This document shows, in pieces, positions 6,736 through 12,923 of a DNA stretch of 16,428 bases (position 1 is its first letter; each line of letters begins with the position of its first letter). The notes beneath the pieces are model-generated. The model ran no database searches, had not been told where the DNA came from, and worked only from the letters and a program-made list of their open reading frames with translations. Made by a program: the position numbers and the translations under genes. Source of the DNA: an uncultured Prevotella sp. (GTDB lineage Bacteria > Bacteroidota > Bacteroidia > Bacteroidales > Bacteroidaceae); assembly GCA_934203355.1 (NCBI GenBank), contig CAKPZC010000049.1, positions 1-16,428 of the forward strand, written 5' to 3'.

Positions 6736-9000
6736 TTATACATTTAGTAGTTTTGTTACATCAGCAGGGTTTAATGCCCATTCGTAGGTGTAAGCCTCAT
6801 CAGCCTCTTCGGCTGTTTCTGCCAACTCCAAATTCTGAACTTTAAGCTTCATTTCGAGGAGTTCGCCTATAGTTAGTTTTGCTTCAAGTTTGCAAAGCAA
6901 GGCTTCAATCGATGTGCTGTCAGCACCTTTGAGCGTTTGGGAAGTGAACGGCATTTCGAGCCAAATGATTTCGCGCTTCTCTACGTTGAGTACTCCAAAA
7001 ACTAACCCTTTGCTTAGATTGTTTTCGCTGATACGAACCATGTGCTCCACACATGATGGGTCGTAGGCAACACCTGTCTCCTCAGAAATCTTCATTGGAT
7101 AGTCAGAGTTCATCCATCCAACTACGAGGTTAGGGGATAGGGAACCACAAGAGTAGGCATTGCAAGTAAAAGTAACGTATTTAGCTTTTGCTGCTTGCAA
7201 CTTGGGCAACGACAGTTCGATGTATTCTGCTGTGCCCACCATATCAGGAATTGAACGGATGTCGCCAGAGTGTTTTGCGCCTACACATTTCAAATTATAG
7301 TAAGCACACTCTGCGGTTTGGTCGTTTGGCAATGCGATGCGACAACTCAAATCCATGTCAAGGTGTTGTTTATGTAAGCCTTTGCCCCATTGTAGGAACA
7401 GACGTATATTATCGCCTTCTACGGGGAAGCGTGTTCCCATCAAGGCACACGATGTATCTTGTATTGTAGTTGCTCTATCTCCTACATTTACAGGGATGTT
7501 GTAGAGTGCAGGATCTATGTAGATGCTCTTAGAGTCTGTATTCTGAGCTGCAAATCGGCGAGTCATGGATGAATTGTAAATATCCATAACACCTTTTACC
7601 ATCTGTTGTCTTGTTGCTTTATCATAGAGTGCAATGAGTTTATTGGGTTTAACGCTTACTGCTCCGCCTGTAATTGGTCGAGCCAAACGACATTGGGTTG
7701 GATTGAAGTAGTCGTCTGCGGCATTGACCAACGATAGCAATAATCGGGCTGGGAGTTTGTCGGCAATCTCATTGAATGCTTCCAGTACTTTGTCGCTGTC
7801 AAAATGAAGCATCGTTGCAAACAGACTGCGAGCAAAGAGTCCTGGACGCTCTTTTAGCAAAGAGAGGGTCTGGTTGTCATCGTTTTTAGACCGAGCTTTG
7901 TCCACACGTCCTTGCCATGTAGCATAGTCGTGATTATAGAATACGTCGAGGATTTCGGCAAGATGTTCCATTCCTTTCTTGCGAGAGTATTCACCCATAC
8001 GAAGAGCACGAATCATGCGCACCCACATGCCTCGTTTTGGGTTCATGTTTTCGGCAGCCTGCTTTGCTGTCATTGGTAGCGAGTTCATCCAAAGGGCAAC
8101 ACGCGAGCATGTCTTGCGGTCATATTTCAACATTAGCTTCTGTTTCATGTCTTTGGCAGCATCTGCACCTTTGTCTAATGGACCGAACATGTGGTAGTAC
8201 ATCTTCCTGGCATGAGCAACAAGCGTCTTTGGCTCGATAATCTGAACAAAGCCAGTCTTCTCATACCAAAGATAGCGCAAGATGTCGGCTGGAGTATTTA
8301 GTAAGGTCGTAGCTTCGTTTGCCTTGTCTTGGTTAATCAAGGTTTTGATGACGAGCATAGCAGTTTCCTTCATCGCTATTTCTGCATTATCTGGTAGGTT
8401 GTATACCTGAAGTAACAATTCGAGCGAATCCTTCTGAGTTGCATCTAATGGTGTAGCAGATGACAAGAGAGACGCGAAGACATTTTGCATATCTTTGTCA
8501 GTAAACAAGCGGAGTTCTTTGAGCTTGCTTCCTTGTCCTTTGTATACAAAGTCTGAAGTATGGAATGGAGTACCACAGAATGGGCATCCATTGTATCGCT
8601 CTAATGGGAAAGTGCCTTCGGGTATGAAGTGCCCACATTGAAGTGTTGTACCCTTGAATCCAGCCTGCTTTTCGCCAATAATATTAGTGAACCATGTTAG
8701 TAAATGGTCGGTGAATGTTTCGCCTGTAGGTACATTCCACCCCTTGACGAGCGGTGCCCAGTTGAGTTCTACGCCCATCACTTTGTTTATACACTCTGTT
8801 ATTTCTGCAAGAGTGTTAACAGAAACGGCATTAAGTGCATGGAGCAATTCCTCGCTTACGCAGAATCCATTATTTTTTAATCGAGCTATGAATGCCATTA
8901 CTGGAGCTGTAGATTCTGAGTCGTTGTTGATATCCTCGCGATTGATGTCGAGGTAGATAGCGCGATAACGCAATGCAATTGTTGTTAATGTATTGTTCAT
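6736..9000 (-). CDS. RING-type zinc motif protein with TerD-like C-terminus (MXAN_6230/SCO0854-like)
   Basis: A 754-residue cytoplasmic protein with no signal peptide or membrane segment. A compact metal-binding motif lies at about 121-146: CGH, then CPFC fourteen residues on (C122, H124, C139, C142). A long helical middle follows (about 160-480), with the family-like stretch LLKERPGLFARSL (about 381-393). The part at about 530-625 has the pattern IRLFLQW, DMDLSC, YYNL, GAKHSGD, then a beta-rich tail; this pattern resembles TerD-type domains and the MXAN_6230/SCO0854 RING-domain family. The biochemical role is unknown. RING-type motifs suggest protein or ubiquitin-like binding, and TerD domains are linked to stress and phage defence. 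It lies downstream of two tRNA-like RNAs on the same strand and opposite a WYL regulator, so I infer an RNA-linked stress role. The family call is from memory of its motifs. Confidence 0.75.
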   Translation of the reverse strand: MNNTLTTIALRYRAIYLDINREDINNDSESTAPVMAFIARLKNNGFCVSEELLHALNAVSVNTLAEITECINKVMGVELNWAPLVKGWNVPTGETFTDHLLTWFTNIIGEKQAGFKGTTLQCGHFIPEGTFPLERYNGCPFCGTPFHTSDFVYKGQGSKLKELRLFTDKDMQNVFASLLSSATPLDATQKDSLELLLQVYNLPDNAEIAMKETAMLVIKTLINQDKANEATTLLNTPADILRYLWYEKTGFVQIIEPKTLVAHARKMYYHMFGPLDKGADAAKDMKQKLMLKYDRKTCSRVALWMNSLPMTAKQAAENMNPKRGMWVRMIRALRMGEYSRKKGMEHLAEILDVFYNHDYATWQGRVDKARSKNDDNQTLSLLKERPGLFARSLFATMLHFDSDKVLEAFNEIADKLPARLLLSLVNAADDYFNPTQCRLARPITGGAVSVKPNKLIALYDKATRQQMVKGVMDIYNSSMTRRFAAQNTDSKSIYIDPALYNIPVNVGDRATTIQDTSCALMGTRFPVEGDNIRLFLQWGKGLHKQHLDMDLSCRIALPNDQTAECAYYNLKCVGAKHSGDIRSIPDMVGTAEYIELSLPKLQAAKAKYVTFTCNAYSCGSLSPNLVVGWMNSDYPMKISEETGVAYDPSCVEHMVRISENNLSKGLVFGVLNVEKREIIWLEMPFTSQTLKGADSTSIEALLCKLEAKLTIGELLEMKLKVQNLELAETAEEADEAYTYEWALNPADVTKLLNV

Positions 9001-9026
9001 AATAGTAATATTTTAAAATGGTAATT

Positions 9027-9095
9027 GAGAAACTGTTAGACGTCTCGGCATAGCACGAAAGCTACCCGTAAGTATATTTTTGAAGTAAGTTTCTC
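9027..9095 (-). other. Structured leader segment upstream of the RING-type gene
   Basis: On the minus strand GAGAAAC (9095-9089) can pair with GTTTCTC (9033-9027), closing 55 bases. Inside is a good hairpin around GTAGC-TTTCGT-GCTAT, flanked by GG and CC, and the short palindrome AGACGTCT. It lies between the second tRNA-like gene and the start codon at 9000. It may be a leader structure that controls translation, a processing signal, or a diverged member of the RNA set. It has no T arm, so I do not call it tRNA-like. Confidence 0.45.
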
Positions 9096-9114
9096 TTATA
9101 CCTTTTTTATATGA

Positions 9115-9228
9115 GGTCCGGGTCGGAGTCGAACCGACGACACAATAAGTAGTATGTGTTAATTGACCTGTAACAATAGAGGAAATGTTGACACAATTTA
9201 TTTACTCTACCATCTGAGCTACCGGACC
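9115..9228 (-). ncRNA. tRNA-like RNA with an enlarged anticodon region (copy B)
   Basis: Read on the minus strand from 9228 to 9115 (114 nt), the ends form a perfect 7-bp acceptor stem (GGTCCGG/CCGGACC). A canonical TA linker and D arm follow (GCTC, loop AGATGGTA, GAGT), and at the 3' side a perfect T arm (GTCGG, loop TTCGACT, CCGAC). Where a tRNA would have about 23 nt of anticodon arm and variable loop there are 65 nt. These can form a long arm (AATAA and TGTGT pairing with ACACA and TTATT, with an inner AACA/TGTT hairpin), with no recognisable anticodon stem-loop. An 8-mer, ATTGTGTC, occurs at both sides of the insert. The base after the acceptor stem starts TCA, not CCA. It therefore mimics a tRNA body but cannot be a normal decoding tRNA. 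Confidence 0.7.
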
Positions 9229-9246
9229 GAAGTTAGACGATAATTG

Positions 9247-9254
9247 CAAATCTA
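9247..9254 (-). promoter_or_regulatory. Possible -7 box upstream of tRNA-like RNA B
   Basis: The minus strand reads TAGATTTG, matching TAnnTTTG. It would start transcription about a dozen bases before the 5' end of tRNA-like RNA B. No matching -33 box is visible, so B may instead be processed from a longer transcript that starts near 9527. Confidence 0.4.
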
Positions 9255-9323
9255 TTTACCTAACATTATTAGATGTATTTAGAGAAGTAAGATTTACTTG
9301 ACCGTCTTTCTTTTTTTAGTTGA

Positions 9324-9411
9324 GCGGCGGACAGGATTCGAACCTGCGAAATCCATGGGTGTAAGCAACTTTTTGAGCCTTGTGGCAATTATGATGCTAT
9401 TAAACCGCCGC
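9324..9411 (-). ncRNA. tRNA-like RNA with a replaced D/anticodon region (copy A)
   Basis: Read on the minus strand from 9411 to 9324 (88 nt), a perfect 7-bp acceptor stem (GCGGCGG/CCGCCGC) encloses 57 nt of unusual sequence and a canonical T arm (GCAGG, loop TTCGAAT, CCTGT). The 57 nt have no tRNA-like D arm or anticodon arm. They can form one extended arm: AGCA with TGCT outside, and TTGCC pairing with GG and CAA around an ACAA tetraloop with a 2-nt bulge. As in copy B, the acceptor stem is followed by TCA and soon by TAAAAAA. It lies between the promoter at 9534 and copy B, all on the same strand as the RING-type gene. It is not a decoding tRNA. Confidence 0.65.
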
Positions 9412-9415
9412 ATTT

Positions 9416-9518
9416 AAGAAGGAAATTATAATTCTATTGCTACACCTTTATGGCACGTACCTCCACCATATGGTGTTCGTGCGTTATGCTTAGGAGTAAG
9501 AAGTATTTTGTCCTTCTT
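9416..9518 (-). other. Stem-closed segment at the start of the tRNA-like transcript
   Basis: AAGAAGGA (minus, 9518-9511) can pair with TCCTTCTT (9423-9416), closing a 103-nt segment that ends four bases before tRNA-like RNA A. Inside is a hairpin with the 12-bp palindrome CACCATATGGTG (9464-9475) flanked by GCACG/CGTGC. It starts about 10 bases after the predicted transcription start. It could be a third structured RNA or a 5' leader that guides processing. No T arm is present. Confidence 0.4.
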
Positions 9519-9533
9519 CTTTGTTTCTGATTG

Positions 9534-9569
9534 CAAAGTTATTATTCTACTACGCAATCTTTCTGCGTA
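9534..9569 (-). promoter_or_regulatory. Promoter for the tRNA-like RNAs with an overlapping palindrome
   Basis: The minus strand has TAACTTTG at 9541-9534 (-7 box). Where a -33 TTTG would be expected (about 9561-9564) there is instead an inverted repeat, TACGCA (9551-9556) and TGCGTA (9564-9569) with a 7-bp spacer. A palindrome in place of the -33 box is the expected position for an activator or repressor. The divergent WYL protein is the obvious candidate, by inference only. Confidence 0.5.
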
Positions 9570-9647
9570 ATTAAAAAAAAGTGATTGAAATTGATGAAAA
9601 AAGTAATATTTTATCGACTATAGAAATGTGTTGCATAGAAAAAAGTG

Positions 9648-9655
9648 TATCTTTG
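9648..9655 (+). promoter_or_regulatory. Predicted -7 box for the WYL gene
   Basis: TATCTTTG matches TAnnTTTG well and lies 53 bases before the ATG at 9709. A TTG at about 9631-9633 could act as a weak -33 element. The box is about 107 bp from the divergent -7 box at 9534-9541, a usual arrangement for a regulator that controls its neighbour. Confidence 0.65.
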
Positions 9656-9708
9656 CAGCGTTATAAATGAGGAATTTATAGAAAAGTTGAAGCTTAAAAA
9701 TCATTATT

Positions 9709-10734
9709 ATGCCAGCAAATAAGAATGCACTAATCAGATACAAGACAATAGACAACTGTTTGCGAAATAGGTATCGCCGTTGGACATTAGAAGATTTGGT
9801 AGACGCTTGTTGTGATGCTCTCTACGACATGGAAGGTATCAACAAAGGTGTATCTGTACGTACGGTTCAGGGTGATATCCAAATGATGAGATCTGATAAG
9901 CTTGGGTATAATGCGCCTATTGAAGTGTACGACCATAAGTATTATCGTTATTCAGATGACGATTATTCGATTACAGAGATGCCAATGTCGCAGAATGACT
10001 TGGAGGTTATGCAAGAGGCTGTTAATATGCTTAGGCAGTTGGAAGATTTTGAGCAGTTTGCAGAGATGTCTGATGTGGTTAGTCGTTTGCAAGATAGGTT
10101 GTCGATTTCCAAAAGCAATAGAAAGCCGATAATACATTTTGATAGTGTTCCAGATTTGAAAGGATTAAGATTACTGAATCCTTTATATAATTATATCGCA
10201 CATAAGCAGACTCTCCGCATAATGTATCAATCTTTTAATGCCACACAGTCCACAGAGTATATTCTGTTTCCATATTTATTGAAGGAATTTCGCAACAGGT
10301 GGTTTCTGTTTGGATCAAGGTCTAGCGATATGATGCTCTTTAATTTGCCTCTTGATAGAATCGAAAGCGTTGAGCCTATTAATGATATTCCTTATCAAGA
10401 GAATCCAGATTTTGATACAGACCATTTCTTTGATGATGTTATTGGTGTGAGTAAAGACATTGATAATGTTCCACGAAGGATTAAGTTTTGGGTCTCTCCA
10501 GAACAAAGCAAGTATATCAAAACAAAACCAATACATCGTTCCCAGAAGTTGATAAAAGAAAACCCCGAAGATGGGAGTTGTATCTTTGAGATTGAAGTGG
10601 TTGTTAATTTTGAAATGTATTCTGTTTTTATGTCCTATGGTCCAGGAGTTAAGGTTATCTATCCTCGGTATGCAATGTGTTATATGAAGGAGAAACTCAA
10701 AGAAGCAGCAGAGTTGTATGAGCGCACTAAATAA
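9709..10734 (+). CDS. WYL-domain transcriptional regulator
   Basis: A 341-residue cytoplasmic regulator. The N-terminal part (about 1-80) is a winged helix-turn-helix of the kind found in WYL proteins (TLEDLVDACCDAL, then VSVRTVQGDIQMM as recognition region). The WYL domain spans about 155-225 with the signature near 198-200 as W-F-L (RNRWFLFGSR) instead of W-Y-L, followed by LPLDRIESVEPI. A C-terminal WCX-like part (about 255-335) follows. WYL domains sense nucleic acids or nucleotide ligands, and these regulators often control phage-defence and RNA-repair loci. It is divergent from the tRNA-like RNAs and RING-type gene, with a shared regulatory region. I infer that it senses an RNA signal and controls that transcript; the ligand is unknown. 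The gene is visibly richer in A/T than parA-lpxB. Confidence 0.88.
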   Translation: MPANKNALIRYKTIDNCLRNRYRRWTLEDLVDACCDALYDMEGINKGVSVRTVQGDIQMMRSDKLGYNAPIEVYDHKYYRYSDDDYSITEMPMSQNDLEVMQEAVNMLRQLEDFEQFAEMSDVVSRLQDRLSISKSNRKPIIHFDSVPDLKGLRLLNPLYNYIAHKQTLRIMYQSFNATQSTEYILFPYLLKEFRNRWFLFGSRSSDMMLFNLPLDRIESVEPINDIPYQENPDFDTDHFFDDVIGVSKDIDNVPRRIKFWVSPEQSKYIKTKPIHRSQKLIKENPEDGSCIFEIEVVVNFEMYSVFMSYGPGVKVIYPRYAMCYMKEKLKEAAELYERTK

Positions 10735-10763
10735 ATAGGTATAGGTAGCACCTTCTTATATAA

Positions 10764-10790
10764 AATAAGCCATGGCATTATTTTGCCATG
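10764..10790. terminator. Hairpin between convergent genes
   Basis: CATGGCA (10771-10777) and TGCCATG (10784-10790) form a 7-bp stem around the six bases TTATTT. The stop codon of the minus-strand hydrolase lies in the loop. On the minus strand the hairpin is followed by GCTTATTTTAT, a weak T-rich tail. It could serve the hydrolase and, less well, the WYL gene. Confidence 0.5.
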
Positions 10791-11758
10791 TGTTTGCCCA
10801 CAAACTTCGTAACTTTTTGTGTGTATTCCTTTTTATGGTCGTGGTATGACATGGCGTGTGCGCTGCCTGGTGCTATCCACAGTTCTTTCACTCCGGGTTT
10901 TGCCTTGTAGAGCGGATACACCATCCATGTTGGCACAAAGGTGTCGTTGGAGCCGTGGATGAAGAGCATGGGTTTGTGGCACTTTGCCACCTGCTTCAGT
11001 GGCGACGCCTCCTTGAACGACCATCCATACTTCAGTTTTGTAAGCCACGACGAGGTGTAGAGCAGTGGGAAGGCGGGCAGCGAGAAGCGGCCCTTCAGCT
11101 CGTGCTCAAACTCATCCCATGCACTTGTGTAGCCACAGTCCTCCACAAAGCAGCGCACACTTTCGGGTGTTTTCTCGCCGCTGACACACATCGTTGTGGC
11201 GGCCCCCATCGACACTCCGTGCACCACCATGCGCATGGAGTCGCGTGGAATGTTGAGAATCAGTGGTGTCGACTTAATCCATTGTAGTATGTCGAGGCGG
11301 TCTTTCCATCCCATCTGTATGTCGTCGCCGTCGCTCAGTCCGTGGCCGTGGAGTCCAGGCATTATCACGTTGTAGCCCATATACACATTATATAGGCGAG
11401 CAATGTGGAGCATGTCGGTGGCGTTGTTGGTGTAGCCGTGTATCAGCATGGCTGTGTTGGCGGTGGGGTGGGGTGCCGGTATGTAGATGCAGTGGGAGCG
11501 CAGCTTGGTGTCGGGCATGACGAGGAAGGTGTGGCGCAGGGAGTTGTGCGCATTGAGCGAGTCGAGCCAAGGGCGCAGCTCGGGGTAGTTCATCGTCATC
11601 TTTTCGAAGTGGGTGGGTCGGCTGTCGGGATCGCTGGCGAGCGCATAGTCGACGAGATACACCGAGCCGCCGCCAACGACGACAAGGCACACTGCCAATA
11701 TGCCTGCCAACCAATTGAGGATACGTTTGCCTTTTCCTGAAAAATTCTTGATGCTCAT
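10778..11758 (-). CDS. Membrane-anchored alpha/beta hydrolase
   Basis: A serine hydrolase of the alpha/beta fold, anchored by one N-terminal membrane segment (about 13-36) with the catalytic part probably on the periplasmic side. From the ATG at 11758 (326 residues) the oxyanion-hole HGYT lies at about 108-111, the nucleophile elbow GVSMGA has its serine at about 183, the acid is probably the aspartate in GSNDTFVP (about 272) and the histidine is in GSAHAM (about 301). This is the complete triad. An ATG at 11839 would add 27 residues, but the predicted promoter at 11827-11834 lies after it, so the shorter start is preferred. Similar Bacteroidales proteins are annotated as alpha/beta hydrolases or BAAT-like; the substrate cannot be told from sequence. 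Confidence 0.88.
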   Translation of the reverse strand: MSIKNFSGKGKRILNWLAGILAVCLVVVGGGSVYLVDYALASDPDSRPTHFEKMTMNYPELRPWLDSLNAHNSLRHTFLVMPDTKLRSHCIYIPAPHPTANTAMLIHGYTNNATDMLHIARLYNVYMGYNVIMPGLHGHGLSDGDDIQMGWKDRLDILQWIKSTPLILNIPRDSMRMVVHGVSMGAATTMCVSGEKTPESVRCFVEDCGYTSAWDEFEHELKGRFSLPAFPLLYTSSWLTKLKYGWSFKEASPLKQVAKCHKPMLFIHGSNDTFVPTWMVYPLYKAKPGVKELWIAPGSAHAMSYHDHKKEYTQKVTKFVGKHMAK

Positions 11759-11826
11759 AGTTGTTTTGTTGTTAATGGAATGTTGCAAAATCGTTAAATA
11801 ACGGTCGGAGAAAATAAAATACATGG

Positions 11827-11834
11827 CAAAGTTA
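11827..11834 (-). promoter_or_regulatory. Predicted -7 box for the hydrolase gene
   Basis: The minus strand reads TAACTTTG, a consensus -7 box. Transcription would start near 11820, about 60 bases before the preferred ATG at 11758 and after the alternative ATG at 11839, which helps decide the start. Confidence 0.6.
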
Positions 11835-11856
11835 AGCATATTCGATGAAATTTAAT

Positions 11857-11864
11857 TAACTTTG
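11857..11864 (+). promoter_or_regulatory. Predicted -7 box for the corA-type gene
   Basis: TAACTTTG matches the -7 consensus on the plus strand, back to back with the hydrolase -7 box about 22 bp away. It leaves an untranslated leader of about 125 bases before the CorA start codon. Confidence 0.65.
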
Positions 11865-11932
11865 CAGCGCAAAAATCAAAACATAACGATTTTATGGACG
11901 ATTATCACGCGGAAAATATGAATTTGTAGTGT

Positions 11933-11988
11933 GGGAGGACTGCCGTGCTTAAGGTTGGTCTCCCCGACATTGTTTTAACCCTTGGAGA
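11933..11988 (+). promoter_or_regulatory. Leader of the corA-type gene with two alternative pairings
   Basis: In the roughly 125-base leader, GGGA (11933-11936) and GAC (11938-11940) can pair with GTC (11958-11960) and TCCC (11961-11964), with one bulged G, forming a hairpin. The same downstream strand, TCTCC (11959-11963), is complementary to GGAGA (11984-11988), which contains the GGAG ribosome binding site ten bases before the ATG. The two pairings exclude each other, so the leader could switch between exposed and hidden ribosome binding. This is read by eye, and no known riboswitch class is recognised. Confidence 0.4.
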
Positions 11989-11996
11989 TTAACTTT

Positions 11997-12923
11997 ATGA
12001 GAACATTTTGGAATACTAATTCTACCCTCAAGACCATTGATGAATGGCAGCCCAACTGCTGGATACAGGTTACGTGTCCTACTGAAGAAGACCAGGAATT
12101 TCTGGAAGACAAATTCAACATACCCGACTATTTCCTATCCGACATCAGCGATGCCGACGAACGTGCGCGCTATGAATACGACGACGGCTGGATGCTCATC
12201 ATCCTGCGTATTCCATATGTCAAGGAGATTCGCTCGCGCACGCCATACACCACTGTGCCACTCGGCATCATCCACAAGCGCGACGTGACAATCACTGTGT
12301 GCTACTACGAGACTAACATGATGATCGACTTCGTGAGCTATCACCAGAAGCGTGGTGAGGGCTTCACCGACTATGTCGACATGATTTTCCGTCTTTTCCT
12401 CTCTTCTGCCGTGTGGTATCTGAAGCGATTGAAGCAGATTAACTCGCTCATAGAGAAGGCAAAGCACAATCTCGACCACAACGTGAACAACGAGTCGCTC
12501 ATTGCCCTGTCGAGGCTTCAGGACTCGCTCACTTATTTCGTCACCTCTATCCGTGGCAACGAGACGTTGCTGGCTAAGCTGAAGTTCAAGCTTCAGGTCG
12601 ACGAGCTCGATGCCGACCTCATCGAGGACGTGAACATCGAGATGTCGCAGGCTCGCGAGACCACCAATATCTACTCCGACATTCTTGAGTCGACGATGGA
12701 CACCTATTCGAGCATCATCAACAACAATATGAACACCGTGATGCGTACGCTCACTTCGGTGTCTATCATCATGATGTTGCCTACGCTCATTTCGTCGTTC
12801 TTCGGCATGAACCTCATCAATGGTATGGAGAACAGCCGCTTCGGATTTGTCATAGCGCTGTTGATATCAGTAGTGATTTCGGCTCTGTCGTGGATAATAC
12901 TGCGCCATAAACGACTGCTCTAA
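11997..12923 (+). CDS. corA: CorA-family divalent cation channel
   Basis: An inner-membrane magnesium or cobalt channel of the CorA family, working as a pentamer. From the ATG at 11997 (308 residues) it has a large N-terminal cytoplasmic domain (about 1-245, mixed alpha/beta then long helices), the first membrane helix (about 250-269), the selectivity motif GMN (about 270-272, FFGMNLINGME) and the second membrane helix (about 283-302), with a short basic C-terminus. A TTG at 11982 gives a longer frame, but it overlaps the GGAG ribosome binding site of the ATG, so the ATG is chosen. Related CorA/ZntB proteins move zinc or nickel, so the ion is not certain. Confidence 0.92.
   Translation: MRTFWNTNSTLKTIDEWQPNCWIQVTCPTEEDQEFLEDKFNIPDYFLSDISDADERARYEYDDGWMLIILRIPYVKEIRSRTPYTTVPLGIIHKRDVTITVCYYETNMMIDFVSYHQKRGEGFTDYVDMIFRLFLSSAVWYLKRLKQINSLIEKAKHNLDHNVNNESLIALSRLQDSLTYFVTSIRGNETLLAKLKFKLQVDELDADLIEDVNIEMSQARETTNIYSDILESTMDTYSSIINNNMNTVMRTLTSVSIIMMLPTLISSFFGMNLINGMENSRFGFVIALLISVVISALSWIILRHKRLL

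Noticed and set aside
9115..9228. A normal tRNA gene with an intron
   Set aside because: Bacterial tRNA introns are self-splicing and much longer than this. Removing the 51 bases between the ATTGTGTC repeats leaves about 63 nt without an anticodon arm, so no functional decoding tRNA results.
9324..9411. A decayed tRNA pseudogene
   Set aside because: Acceptor stem and T arm are fully paired, and a sister copy nearby has the same design and 3' flank. Random decay would be expected to damage the stems as well.
11759..11839. A longer N-terminus for the alpha/beta hydrolase (ATG at 11839)
   Set aside because: The predicted -7 box at 11827-11834 lies inside this extension, and the shorter start places the membrane anchor at the normal position.
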